From the NCBI GenBank assembly GCA_934378195.1, contig CAKRPO010000008.1, forward strand, positions 1-64,000: a stretch of 64,000 bases of DNA. The letters are read 5' to 3'. The translations under genes were made by a program, and so were the position numbers. Below are positions 1 to 8,454 of the stretch, in pieces. Origin of the DNA: an uncultured Blautia sp. GTDB lineage: Bacteria > Bacillota > Clostridia > Lachnospirales > Lachnospiraceae. Numbering within the stretch: position 1 is the stretch's first letter; each line of letters starts with the position of its first letter. The notes under the pieces were generated by a model. The model was not told the origin of the DNA. It saw only the letters and a program-made list of their open reading frames with translations, and made no database searches.

Positions 1-1401
1 AGTGTCTGTGTGCTGGAACGAGAAGAAGATGTGTGTTGTGGAACATCAAAGGCAAACAGTGCGATCATTCATGCAGGTTACGATGCAGAACCGGGAACAT
101 TAAAGGCAAAATTAAATGTAAGAGGAAATCAGCTTGTGGGAGAACTGGCAGAAAAACTGGATTTTCCGTTTAAAAGAAATGGATCGCTCGTTCTTTGTCT
201 GGACGAAAAGGACTATTCGAATCTACAGAATCTTTATGAGAAAGGTGTTATGAATGGAGTAAAAAATCTCCAGATTCTGAATCGAGAGGAAGTCCTGAAA
301 CTGGAACCAAATGTTTCTGATGATGTTTATGCAGCTTTGTATGCACCAACTGGTGGAATCGTATGTCCGTTCAACATGACAATTGCATTTGCAGAAAATG
401 CTAATGCCAATGGAGTGCAATTTCATTTCAATACAGAAGTAACAAATATTTACCGTAAACCAGATACAGAAGAAAATATATTATCTGACAGGACAGTATG
501 GAAGATTGAGACAACAAAAGGTATTTTTGAAGCAGACTGTATTATCAATGCAGCTGGTGTCTACGCAGACAAATTTCACAACATGGTAAGTGAAAAGAAG
601 ATTCATATTACTCCACGAAAAGGTGAATACTGCCTTCTTGATAAAACTGCCGGGAATCATGTCAGTCGCACAATTTTTGCGTTACCGGGAAAATTTGGCA
701 AAGGTGTTCTGGTGACACCTACTGTTCATGGAAATCTGCTAATCGGGCCAACTGCTACGGATATAGGAGATAAAGAAGGGATTAATACAACACATGACGG
801 ACTGGAGCAGGTACTTACAAAATCTTCTAACAGTGTTAAGAACATTCCAACAAGGCAGATTATCACTTCGTTTGCCGGACTTCGAGCCCATGAAGATGGA
901 GATGATTTTATTATTGGAGAAACGGAAAAAGATTTTATAGACTGTGCGGGAATCGAATCCCCGGGGTTATCCAGCGCTCCGGCAATCGGAGAAATGGTTG
1001 CAGATATCCTTAAAAAGAAATATGCTCTGAGAGAAAAAGAAGATTTTATTTCTATCAGAAAAGGAATTGCTGATCTGAATAGCATGACAATAGAAGAACG
1101 AAATGAATATATCCGGCGGAATCCTGCTTATGGAAATATTATCTGCCGCTGTGAAATGGTCAGTGAAGGAGAAATCATCGATGCAATAAAAAGACCAATT
1201 GGTGCCAGATCACTGGATGGTGTCAAGCGTCGTACCAGAGCAGGTATGGGAAGATGCCAGGCGGGCTTCTGTTCGCCAAGAACAATGGAAATACTCGTAA
1301 GAGAACTTGGAACGCCGATTGAATACATTACAAAATCCGGTGGCACTTCCAGAATCATTGTAGGTATAAACAAAGATTCTTTCGAGGAGGAAAACAAATA
1401 A
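1..1401 (+). CDS. GlpA-like FAD-dependent glycerol-3-phosphate dehydrogenase, 5' partial
   Basis: The frame is open at the left edge, so the start and the N-terminal FAD-binding Rossmann motif lie upstream; about 466 residues are visible. The body matches the DAO (D-amino-acid oxidase-like) fold of anaerobic glycerol-3-phosphate dehydrogenase, including CCGTSKANSAIIHAGYD near the visible start and AGVYADKF at about residue 185. The C-terminal 90 residues form a BFD-like [2Fe-2S] domain with the cysteine pattern ICRCE...GRCQAGFC. Family knowledge: such proteins oxidise glycerol 3-phosphate to dihydroxyacetone phosphate and pass electrons to partner subunits. The stop and the next ATG overlap by one base (TAATG), so the two are translationally coupled. 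A glycerol kinase gene may lie just upstream but is not visible. The exact substrate is an inference from the three-gene context. Confidence 0.85.
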   Translation, partial: SVCVLEREEDVCCGTSKANSAIIHAGYDAEPGTLKAKLNVRGNQLVGELAEKLDFPFKRNGSLVLCLDEKDYSNLQNLYEKGVMNGVKNLQILNREEVLKLEPNVSDDVYAALYAPTGGIVCPFNMTIAFAENANANGVQFHFNTEVTNIYRKPDTEENILSDRTVWKIETTKGIFEADCIINAAGVYADKFHNMVSEKKIHITPRKGEYCLLDKTAGNHVSRTIFALPGKFGKGVLVTPTVHGNLLIGPTATDIGDKEGINTTHDGLEQVLTKSSNSVKNIPTRQIITSFAGLRAHEDGDDFIIGETEKDFIDCAGIESPGLSSAPAIGEMVADILKKKYALREKEDFISIRKGIADLNSMTIEERNEYIRRNPAYGNIICRCEMVSEGEIIDAIKRPIGARSLDGVKRRTRAGMGRCQAGFCSPRTMEILVRELGTPIEYITKSGGTSRIIVGINKDSFEEENK

Positions 1402-2714
1402 TGAAAACATATGATATTGTAATTATCGGTGGTGGCCCGGCTGGATTATCAGCAGCAGTAGCAGCACGAAAGAGCGGAACAGAGAGTATTCTGATTCTGG
1501 AAAGAGACAGAGAGCTTGGCGGAATCCTGAATCAATGCATTCATAATGGATTTGGACTTCATACTTTTCAGGAAGAACTGACGGGTCCGGAATATGCCGG
1601 ACGTTTTATTGCACAGGTCAGTGAATTAAATATTGAATATAAACTGCATACGATGGTCATGGATATCAGCTCAGACAAAATTGTGACGGCCATGAATCGT
1701 GAAGAAGGAATGTTCCGGATTCAGGCAAAAGCGGTGATCCTTGCGATGGGATGCAGAGAACGTTCCAGAGGAGCTCTTAATATTCCGGGATACCGTCCGG
1801 CAGGCATTTTTTCAGCAGGAACTGCACAGCGTCTTGTTAATATTGAAGGATATCTTCCGGGTCGTAAAGTCATTATTCTTGGCTCTGGTGATATTGGATT
1901 GATCATGGCAAGAAGAATGACACTGGAAGGCGCTGAGGTACAGGTAGTTGCAGAGTTGATGCCGTATTCCGGTGGCCTGAAAAGAAATATTGTACAATGT
2001 CTGGATGATTTTGATATTCCGTTAAAATTAAGTCATACAGTGATTGATATAAAGGGAAAAGAAAGAGTAGAAGGAATCACTCTTGCAGAAGTCGATAAGA
2101 TGGGTAAACCAATTCCGGGTACGGAGGAAGAATATGAATGTGATACCCTGCTTCTTTCGGTTGGCCTTATTCCGGAAAATGAGATTTCGCGAAGTATGGG
2201 TGTAGAACTAAATCCAATCACTTCCGGTCCACGGGTAAATGAAAGTCTGGAAACAAACCTGGAAGGTGTTTTTGCCTGTGGTAATGTGCTCCATGTTCAT
2301 GATCTGGTTGATTTTGTATCGGAAGAAGCAGCTGCTGCTGGCCGTAACGCATCTGCCTATGTCAGAGAATGTAATAATGCAGATCTGAATGAGATAGTAA
2401 TAACAAAATCCAATATACCTAATGCATGTGATAAGTCCCGTGAAATTCCTTTATCGGTAGAATCTGGTGTACGTTATACCGTTCCATCTGTAATCCGTAT
2501 GGAACATATGCCGGAAGAACTGACAGTTCGTTTTCGTGTCGGAGGAGTCTATAAGAATTGTTATATCAGCTGTTATCTCGATGATGAAAGAATTCTTCAC
2601 CGAAAACGTCCAATTGTGGCACCCGGAGAAATGGAACAAATCAAGCTGATGAAAGAATTATTGCAGAAACACCCACAATTAGATAAGATCACACTTAAGA
2701 TTGAGGAGGCATAA
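1401..2714 (+). CDS. FAD/NAD-dependent oxidoreductase, GlpB-like partner subunit
   Basis: A 437-residue flavoprotein. An N-terminal dinucleotide-binding motif GGGPAGLSAA occurs at about residues 9-19, and a second Rossmann motif, ILGSGDIG, near residue 160, giving the two-domain layout of pyridine nucleotide-disulfide oxidoreductases. A late CGNVLHVHDLVDFVSEE segment is typical of the FAD-contacting region in this family. It overlaps the upstream gene by one base and is followed after 3 bases by the DUF1667 gene, so the three form one operon. In Clostridia this trio commonly follows glycerol kinase and is annotated as an anaerobic glycerol-3-phosphate oxidation complex. The function is inferred from family and order; a different alpha-hydroxy-acid or polyol-phosphate substrate is possible. 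Confidence 0.85.
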   Translation: MKTYDIVIIGGGPAGLSAAVAARKSGTESILILERDRELGGILNQCIHNGFGLHTFQEELTGPEYAGRFIAQVSELNIEYKLHTMVMDISSDKIVTAMNREEGMFRIQAKAVILAMGCRERSRGALNIPGYRPAGIFSAGTAQRLVNIEGYLPGRKVIILGSGDIGLIMARRMTLEGAEVQVVAELMPYSGGLKRNIVQCLDDFDIPLKLSHTVIDIKGKERVEGITLAEVDKMGKPIPGTEEEYECDTLLLSVGLIPENEISRSMGVELNPITSGPRVNESLETNLEGVFACGNVLHVHDLVDFVSEEAAAAGRNASAYVRECNNADLNEIVITKSNIPNACDKSREIPLSVESGVRYTVPSVIRMEHMPEELTVRFRVGGVYKNCYISCYLDDERILHRKRPIVAPGEMEQIKLMKELLQKHPQLDKITLKIEEA

Positions 2715-2717
2715 GAC

Positions 2718-3095
2718 ATGGAGACAAGAAACCTGACCTGCATCGGCTGCCCGATGGGCTGTCCGCTCTCAGTAAAAATAGAAAATGGAATTGTGTTAAG
2801 TGTAGTGGGAAATACCTGCAAAAGAGGTGCCATTTATGGCAAAAAAGAAGTTACTGATCCAACACGTATCGTGACTACGACCGTACGCGTGTCCGGCGGT
2901 ACGGAAAATATGGTTTCTGTCAAAACAGAAAGTGATATCCCGAAGGAAAAAATCTTTGATTGTATTCATGCACTCAAAGACATCATCGTTCCTGCACCGA
3001 TACATATCGGAGACATCATTATCCATAACGTTGCAAATACAGGAGTCAATATTATTGCAACCAAAAACATAACGAAACATGCATCAGCTAATTGA
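2718..3095 (+). CDS. DUF1667 cysteine-rich protein, small subunit of the dehydrogenase trio
   Basis: A 125-residue protein starting 3 bases after the GlpB-like gene. Cysteines 8, 11, 15 (CIGCPMGC) and 34 (NTCKRG) are arranged like a [4Fe-4S] or metal ligand set; the rest is a compact beta-rich DUF1667 domain. In this family context it is expected to carry electrons from the two flavoproteins to the respiratory or fermentative chain. No membrane segment or signal peptide is seen. It is the last gene of the operon; a promoter for hemA starts 71 bases after its stop. The cluster type is inferred from cysteine spacing only. Confidence 0.8.
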   Translation: METRNLTCIGCPMGCPLSVKIENGIVLSVVGNTCKRGAIYGKKEVTDPTRIVTTTVRVSGGTENMVSVKTESDIPKEKIFDCIHALKDIIVPAPIHIGDIIIHNVANTGVNIIATKNITKHASAN

Positions 3096-3129
3096 TTTCC
3101 GGGCATTTTACAATTGGCAGGTGAATTTA

Positions 3130-3151
3130 TGATTGCGAAATGATTGCGAAA
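3130..3151 (+). repeat. Tandem 11-bp direct repeat, possible operator upstream of hemA
   Basis: TGATTGCGAAA occurs twice head-to-tail with no gap (3130-3140, 3141-3151). It ends 14 bases before the hemA -35 box. A related ATTCGCGAAA lies at 3175-3184 inside the promoter spacer. An 11-bp period places both copies on one helix face, as for an activator or repressor dimer. No regulator can be named. Confidence 0.5.
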
Positions 3152-3165
3152 TCCACCAAATTCCA

Positions 3166-3194
3166 TTGACAAGCATTCGCGAAACGTCTATCAT
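3166..3194 (+). promoter_or_regulatory. Promoter of the hemA operon
   Basis: TTGACA at 3166-3171, a 17-bp spacer, and TATCAT at 3189-3194. Transcription should start near 3201, just before the leader hairpin. Confidence 0.75.
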
Positions 3195-3210
3195 TAAAAG
3201 AGTATGTTTT

Positions 3211-3251
3211 CCTGAAGAATCCACCTCTGTATGAGGTGGATTCCGTTCAGG
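3211..3251 (+). promoter_or_regulatory. Leader hairpin in the hemA 5' UTR
   Basis: A 5' arm at 3211-3227 pairs with 3233-3251. The inner 11 bp are perfect (GAATCCACCTC with GAGGTGGATTC) and the outer 6 bp (CCTGAA/TTCAGG) are joined by a 2-nt bulge; the loop is 5 nt. No T tract follows, so it is not a normal terminator. It lies 36 bases before the hemA ATG and could protect the mRNA or bind a regulator. Confidence 0.6.
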
Positions 3252-3286
3252 AAAGGGTATAAGTTAACAAAGGAGAATTACATATC

Positions 3287-4516
3287 ATGACAATATCCAT
3301 GATAGGCATAGATCATGACAGAGCACCCGTAGACATCCGGGCTTTGTTTGCGTTTACAAAGAAAAATGCTGGTGAGGCAATGGAAAAACTCAGGGAGACA
3401 GCCGGAATTCATGGCTGTATCATTCTTTCTACCTGCAATCGTCTTGAAATATGGGCAAGCCATGAAGACGGGCAGGAACTTTCTCTTTATCAGTGCCTTT
3501 GCCAGCTGAAGAATATACAGGATGCTTCCTATGAATCTTATTTTATCTCAAGGACAGACCGGGAAGCAGTAGAACATCTTTTTTATCTGGCAGGAGGGTT
3601 GAAATCCCAGATTCTTGGAGAAGATCAGATTCTGACTCAGATTAAAGATGCACTGAATCTTGCAAGAGAACATTTCACTACAGACAGTGTGCTGGAAGTT
3701 CTTTTCCGTATGGCTGTTACGGCCGGCAAGAAGATTAAGACAGAAGCACCACTTGCTCATGGAAATCCTTCTGTTATTCATCAGGCAGTCCATTATCTGA
3801 AAGAACAGGGATACGACATGCATGGAAAAATCTGTATGGTGATCGGAAATGGCGAAATGGGCAAAGTTGCGGCGCAGACTCTTCGGGATGAAGGAGCGAA
3901 TGTAACGGTGACTGTTCGGCAGTATCGAAGTGGTATGGTGAGCATTCCGATCGGATGCAGCCGTATTCATTACGGAGAGCGTATGAATTTTCTGCCGAAT
4001 TGTGATGTTGTAGTAAGCGCAACAGCCAGTCCTAATTTTACATTGAGAGAAGAAATTTTTCAGGATATTACCATTTGCAAACCACTTCTTCTTCTGGATC
4101 TTGCGGTTCCACGTGATATTGAACCGTCCCTTGGTCAGAAAGAAAACATTACGCTTTATGATATGGATAGTTTCCGTACAGAGAAACTATCGCCAGAGGC
4201 TAATGAGAGTCTGGTCAGGGCAGCAGCAATCGTTGAAGATCAGATGGCAGAATTCTTTCAATGGCTGGATGGAAGAGACGTAATTCCGAGAATTCAGGAA
4301 ATCCAGGCAGAAGCGGTACAGGATCTGAATCTCCGTATAGAAAAGATCCTCAAAAAGACACCTATGCAGGAGGATGACAGAGAGAGCCTTCTTGAAGCAG
4401 TAGACAAAGCTGCCGGAAAAGTGGTAAGCAAAATGATTTTTGGCCTCAGAGATAGTCTGAACCAGGAAGCCTTTCTGGAGTGTGTGGCAGGATTGGAGAA
4501 AGTATATGAAGAATAA
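3287..4516 (+). CDS. hemA: Glutamyl-tRNA reductase
   Basis: A 409-residue enzyme that reduces glutamyl-tRNA(Glu) with NADPH to glutamate-1-semialdehyde, the first committed step of the C5 tetrapyrrole pathway. The catalytic cysteine is C50 in STCNR. An NADPH-binding GNGEMGK motif follows near residue 187 and a C-terminal dimerisation domain ends the protein. The ATG is preceded by AAAGGAG at about 3269-3275. It is the first gene of hemA-sirC-hemC-cobA/hemD-hemB-hemL, and its end overlaps the next start by 11 bases. The N-terminus (MTISMIGIDHDRAPVD) is typical of clostridial members. Confidence 0.95.
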   Translation: MTISMIGIDHDRAPVDIRALFAFTKKNAGEAMEKLRETAGIHGCIILSTCNRLEIWASHEDGQELSLYQCLCQLKNIQDASYESYFISRTDREAVEHLFYLAGGLKSQILGEDQILTQIKDALNLAREHFTTDSVLEVLFRMAVTAGKKIKTEAPLAHGNPSVIHQAVHYLKEQGYDMHGKICMVIGNGEMGKVAAQTLRDEGANVTVTVRQYRSGMVSIPIGCSRIHYGERMNFLPNCDVVVSATASPNFTLREEIFQDITICKPLLLLDLAVPRDIEPSLGQKENITLYDMDSFRTEKLSPEANESLVRAAAIVEDQMAEFFQWLDGRDVIPRIQEIQAEAVQDLNLRIEKILKKTPMQEDDRESLLEAVDKAAGKVVSKMIFGLRDSLNQEAFLECVAGLEKVYEE

Positions 4517-4991
4517 ACGATATTTTCCGATGTTTATTGATCTGTCAGATAAAAAGATCGTAGTAGTCGGTGGTGGAAAGATTGCAACCCGCAGGATCCG
4601 GACATTGCTGCAGTTCACAAGAAATATTACGGCAATTGCACCGAAAGCAACTATGGAACTACAGGAACTTGGTAAGACCGGATATGTAAATCTGATTACA
4701 CGACCAGTCAAAAGGTCCGATTTTGAAATGGCATATATGGTAATCGCTGCGACCAATGATTGGAAGCTGAATGATGAGATTTATCGTGTTTGTAAAGAAG
4801 AAGGAATCTATGTGAATGTTGTAGACGACAAGAGCAAATGTGATTTCTATTTTCCAGGCATTTATATGAAAGATGAAGTTGTGATCGGAATCACTGCCAG
4901 TGGTCTGGATCATAGCAAGGCAAAAAAGGTCCGCCTGGCAATTCAGCAGGCAATGGAGGAATCAGATGACACAGACAGCCATGAAAAATAA
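4506..4991 (+). CDS. sirC: Precorrin-2 dehydrogenase (siroheme synthase N-terminal type)
   Basis: A 161-residue protein with an N-terminal NAD-binding Rossmann motif VVVGGGKIATRR near residues 19-30. It matches the SirC/Met8/CysG-N family, which oxidises precorrin-2 to sirohydrochlorin with NAD. At this length it covers the dehydrogenase and little else; the C-terminal extension seen in bifunctional Met8-type ferrochelatases looks short, so metal insertion may be done by another enzyme. The chosen ATG at 4506 overlaps the end of hemA (ATGAAGAATAA) and has GGAG 8 bases upstream; an upstream in-frame ATG at 4482 lacks a good site. The hemC start lies inside its last codons. Confidence 0.85.
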   Translation: MKNKRYFPMFIDLSDKKIVVVGGGKIATRRIRTLLQFTRNITAIAPKATMELQELGKTGYVNLITRPVKRSDFEMAYMVIAATNDWKLNDEIYRVCKEEGIYVNVVDDKSKCDFYFPGIYMKDEVVIGITASGLDHSKAKKVRLAIQQAMEESDDTDSHEK

Positions 4992-5907
4992 AGTTATCAT
5001 TGGAAGCAGGGAAAGTCGTCTTGCAGTTCTTCAGAGTGAGATGGTACGTACATACATAAAAGGACAGCATCCGGAGCTGGATGTGGAGATTCTTACTATG
5101 AAGACAACGGGGGACAAGATTCTTGACCGAACACTTGATAAAGTCGGAGGAAAGGGACTTTTTGTCAAGGAACTGGATAAAGCTTTGTTGGATGGCAGAA
5201 CCATGCTTTCTGTACACAGTCTGAAGGATATGCCAATGTATGTTCCCGATGAGCTTCCATTGCTTGCGTTTTCCAAAAGAGAAGACCCAAGAGACGTCCT
5301 GGTCCTTCCGAAAGATGCTGACAGTCTGGATCCATCTAAGCCGCTTGGATGTTCCAGCCTTCGTCGTACGCTGCAATTAAAAGAAATTTATCCGGATATG
5401 GAAGTCAGAAGTATTCGGGGAAATCTTCAGACCAGGCTGCGTAAACTGGACGCAGGAGAATATGCAGGACTTATTCTTGCGGCTGCAGGTTTGAAACGTC
5501 TTGGCCTCGAGGACAGAATTCATCGTTATTTTTCAGCAGATGAAATTCTTCCGGCAGCAGGACAGGGGATCCTGGCTGTACAGGGACATAAAGACCTGAA
5601 TTATGATTATTTGAACGGATACAAAGATGAAGATGCATGGATTGCAGGTACAGCAGAACGTGCATTTGTGCGTTACCTTGATGGAGGCTGTTCGTCGCCG
5701 GTAGCTGCTTATGGAGTGGTAGAGGGAGAAGAGCTGTTTCTTCGAGGTCTCTATTACAGAGAAAGTGATGATTCGTATTTTAAGGACAGTATCCGGGGAC
5801 CCAAAACAGAGGCAGGACATCTGGGTATGCAATTGGCAGAACAGATGAAATGTACTTATGAAAAAAGCGAGATATCTGAGAAACATACAGGAGGAGAGTC
5901 ATTATGA
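4966..5907 (+). CDS. hemC: Porphobilinogen deaminase (hydroxymethylbilane synthase)
   Basis: A 313-residue enzyme that polymerises four porphobilinogens to hydroxymethylbilane. The dipyrromethane-cofactor cysteine is C242 in LDGGCSSPVAAYG; HSLKDMP and SSLRR, which bind substrate carboxylates, are also present. The ATG at 4966 is preferred because GGAGG ends 6 bases upstream; it gives MTQTAMKNKVIIGSRESRL, and a second ATG at 4981 is possible. The gene overlaps sirC by 26 bases and its stop overlaps the next ATG in ATGA, consistent with coupled translation. Confidence 0.95.
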   Translation: MTQTAMKNKVIIGSRESRLAVLQSEMVRTYIKGQHPELDVEILTMKTTGDKILDRTLDKVGGKGLFVKELDKALLDGRTMLSVHSLKDMPMYVPDELPLLAFSKREDPRDVLVLPKDADSLDPSKPLGCSSLRRTLQLKEIYPDMEVRSIRGNLQTRLRKLDAGEYAGLILAAAGLKRLGLEDRIHRYFSADEILPAAGQGILAVQGHKDLNYDYLNGYKDEDAWIAGTAERAFVRYLDGGCSSPVAAYGVVEGEELFLRGLYYRESDDSYFKDSIRGPKTEAGHLGMQLAEQMKCTYEKSEISEKHTGGESL

Positions 5908-7406
5908 AAAAAGGAAAAGTATGGCTTGTAGGAGCCGGACCAGGTGATATTGGACTCTTCACGCTGAAAGGCATGGAAGTACTTAAGAAGGCAGACGTAG
6001 TTGTGTATGACAGTCTGGTAGGCCAGGGCGTTCTGGCAAAGATTCCGACAGAAGCCAGACTGATCAATGTAGGTAAACGTGCAGATAAGCATACAATGCC
6101 ACAGGAACAGATCAATCAGGTGCTTCTTGATGAGGCGCTGAAAGGCCATCAAGTCGTTCGGCTGAAAGGTGGAGATCCATTCCTTTTTGGTCGTGGTGGA
6201 GAAGAACTGGAACTTTTGACGGAAAATGATATTCCGTATGAAGTCGTTCCGGGGGTAACATCATCGATCGCGGTACCGGCATACAACGGTATTCCGGTAA
6301 CACACAGAGATTTTTGTTCGTCTTTACATATTATTACCGGACACAGAAGAGCCGGAAAAGAATATGATATTGATTTTAAAGCACTGGTCAATACCAGGGG
6401 AACTCTTGTTTTTCTAATGGGAATTGCAGCACTTGAAGATATCTGTCATGGATTGCTTGAAGCTGGGATTGATCCGGAAATGCCGGCTGCTGTTCTTCAG
6501 AAGGGTACGACTGCAGAACAGAAACGCGTGGTTGCAACGGTCGCAACGTTGAAACAGGAGGTTGACCTTCAGGGAATTGAAACACCTGCGATTATTGTGG
6601 TTGGTAAAGTATGTAAACTTGCAGAATCATTCGGATGGTATGAAAAACTTCCGCTTGCCGGCTGGAAAGTCCTTGTGACCCGACCGAAGGGACGCAGTTC
6701 CCGTACAGCGGATGAACTCCGTCAAAAAGGCGCTGAGGTACTAGAGCTTCCATCAATTAGAACAATTCCGCTAAAAGAGCAGGAAGAGCTACACCGGGCA
6801 TTTGATGAATTGTATATTTATCAGTGGATCGTATTTACCAGCCCGACAGGGGCAGAGACCTTTTTTGATGAACTGAAGAAATCACACAAAGATATTCGCA
6901 GTCTGGCAGGTCTGCAGGTTGCCGCAATCGGACAGGGAACTGCAAAAGTTCTGGAAGAACGGGGGATTCTTGTGAATCTGATTCCAGAAGTGTATGATGG
7001 AGATTCGCTTGGAGAAGCACTGTCAGAAAAACTGCATAACGGCGACAGGATTCTGTTGCCGCGTGCCCGTAAGGGTAACCAGAATCTGGTAAAGATTCTG
7101 GAAGAGCATGGTGGACAGGTCAGTGATATTGCAATTTACGATACTATATATGAAAGCAGTCATCTGATTCAGATTGACAAAGAAATTGAAAGTGATACGA
7201 TAGACTGTGTGGTATTTACCAGTGCGTCTACGGTAAAAGGCTTTGTAGAAAGTACAAGGCTTGCAGATTATTCCGGTGTTACAGCTGCCTGTATCGGAAA
7301 ACAGACAAAAGCTGCTGCAGATTCATATGGAATGCAGACATATATGTCCGAAAAAGCAACGATAGATTCACTGATCGAACTAGTTGTAAAGATAAAAAAT
7401 AAATAA
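5904..7406 (+). CDS. cobA-hemD: Fused uroporphyrinogen-III C-methyltransferase / uroporphyrinogen-III synthase
   Basis: A 500-residue fusion. Residues 1-245 are the SAM-dependent methyltransferase CobA, with GAGPGD at 10-15 and [16 protein letters not shown] near 85-100. From about residue 250 ([14 protein letters not shown]) to the end is HemD, which cyclises hydroxymethylbilane to uroporphyrinogen III. One polypeptide therefore makes uroporphyrinogen III and methylates it at C2 and C7 to precorrin-2. The start overlaps the hemC stop (ATGA) and has GGAGAG upstream. The fusion commits the intermediate to siroheme/cobalamin rather than protoheme. Confidence 0.95.
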   Translation: MKKGKVWLVGAGPGDIGLFTLKGMEVLKKADVVVYDSLVGQGVLAKIPTEARLINVGKRADKHTMPQEQINQVLLDEALKGHQVVRLKGGDPFLFGRGGEELELLTENDIPYEVVPGVTSSIAVPAYNGIPVTHRDFCSSLHIITGHRRAGKEYDIDFKALVNTRGTLVFLMGIAALEDICHGLLEAGIDPEMPAAVLQKGTTAEQKRVVATVATLKQEVDLQGIETPAIIVVGKVCKLAESFGWYEKLPLAGWKVLVTRPKGRSSRTADELRQKGAEVLELPSIRTIPLKEQEELHRAFDELYIYQWIVFTSPTGAETFFDELKKSHKDIRSLAGLQVAAIGQGTAKVLEERGILVNLIPEVYDGDSLGEALSEKLHNGDRILLPRARKGNQNLVKILEEHGGQVSDIAIYDTIYESSHLIQIDKEIESDTIDCVVFTSASTVKGFVESTRLADYSGVTAACIGKQTKAAADSYGMQTYMSEKATIDSLIELVVKIKNK

Positions 7407-7410
7407 AAAT

Positions 7411-7450
7411 ATTTCAAAATAAAGCAATTTGCAATAGAGAAATTTGAAAT
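7411..7450 (+). other. Inverted repeat in the cobA/hemD-hemB gap
   Basis: ATTTCAAA at 7411-7418 and its exact complement TTTGAAAT at 7443-7450 flank a 24-nt AT-rich loop in the 64-bp gap, the only sizeable gap in the operon. The stem is weak and has no T tract. It may be an RNA-processing or stability element, or chance in AT-rich DNA. Confidence 0.3.
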
Positions 7451-7470
7451 AAAGGAAGAGGTGCACAAAA

Positions 7471-8454
7471 ATGGATCTGATTCAGAGACCAAGAAGACTT
7501 CGCGGAAGTGAGATATTACGCAAAATGGTGAGAGAGACCAGAATTGATAAATCATCACTGATCTATCCGCTTTTTGTAAAAGAAGGTACGGGGATTGAAG
7601 AAGAAATCCCATCTATGGAAGGACAGTACCGTTACAGTGTAGATCGGCTTCCATATGAGCTGGAACGTCTGAACAAAGCAGGTGTCAGCAGTATCATGCT
7701 CTTTGGAATTCCAGATCATAAAGATGAAGTTGGCAGTGGAGCTTATGATGAAAACGGAATCGTACAGAAAGCATTAAGAGAAGCGAGAAAACAGTTCCCG
7801 GATATGTACTATATTACAGATGTGTGCATGTGTGAGTATACTTCTCATGGTCACTGTGGTGTACTTTGTGGTCATGAGGTAGAAAACGATGCAACGTTGG
7901 AACTGCTTGCAAAGACTGCGCTTTCTCATGTAGAAGCTGGTGCTGATATGGTGGCTCCTTCCGATATGATGGATGGACGTGTACGTGCAATCCGTGAATG
8001 TCTGGATAAAGCAGGTCATAAAGAAATACCGATTATGTCTTATGCAGTTAAATATGCATCTGCTTTTTATGGCCCATTCCGTGATGCTGCAGGTTCCGCA
8101 CCGTCTTTTGGTGATCGCAAGAGCTATCAGATGGATTATCACAACCGTCGTGAGGGAATGAAAGAAGCACTGACAGATATTGAAGAAGGTGCAGATATCA
8201 TTATGATCAAACCGGCAATGTCTTATCTGGATATGGTTTCGGAAGTTTCCAAGGCAACCAATGTACCAATCGCCGCATACAGTGTAAGCGGAGAATATGC
8301 TATGGTCAAGGCAGCAGCAAAGATGGGCTGGATCGATGAAGAGAAGATTGTTTGTGAAATGGCAGCAAGTGCATACAGAGCAGGAGTAAATATCTATCTT
8401 ACTTATTATGCCAAAGAACTTGCCCGCTTTATTGATGAAGGGAGAATTGGCTAA
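7471..8454 (+). CDS. hemB: Porphobilinogen synthase (delta-aminolevulinate dehydratase)
   Basis: A 327-residue enzyme that condenses two 5-aminolevulinates to porphobilinogen. The zinc-binding cysteine cluster CMCEYTSHGHC is intact, indicating the zinc-dependent type. The two Schiff-base lysines are K194 (MSYAVKYASAFYGPFRD) and K247 (IIMIKPAMSYLD). GGAAGAGG precedes the ATG. Its stop overlaps the hemL start by one base (TAATG). Regulation is presumably with the rest of the operon. Confidence 0.95.
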   Translation: MDLIQRPRRLRGSEILRKMVRETRIDKSSLIYPLFVKEGTGIEEEIPSMEGQYRYSVDRLPYELERLNKAGVSSIMLFGIPDHKDEVGSGAYDENGIVQKALREARKQFPDMYYITDVCMCEYTSHGHCGVLCGHEVENDATLELLAKTALSHVEAGADMVAPSDMMDGRVRAIRECLDKAGHKEIPIMSYAVKYASAFYGPFRDAAGSAPSFGDRKSYQMDYHNRREGMKEALTDIEEGADIIMIKPAMSYLDMVSEVSKATNVPIAAYSVSGEYAMVKAAAKMGWIDEEKIVCEMAASAYRAGVNIYLTYYAKELARFIDEGRIG

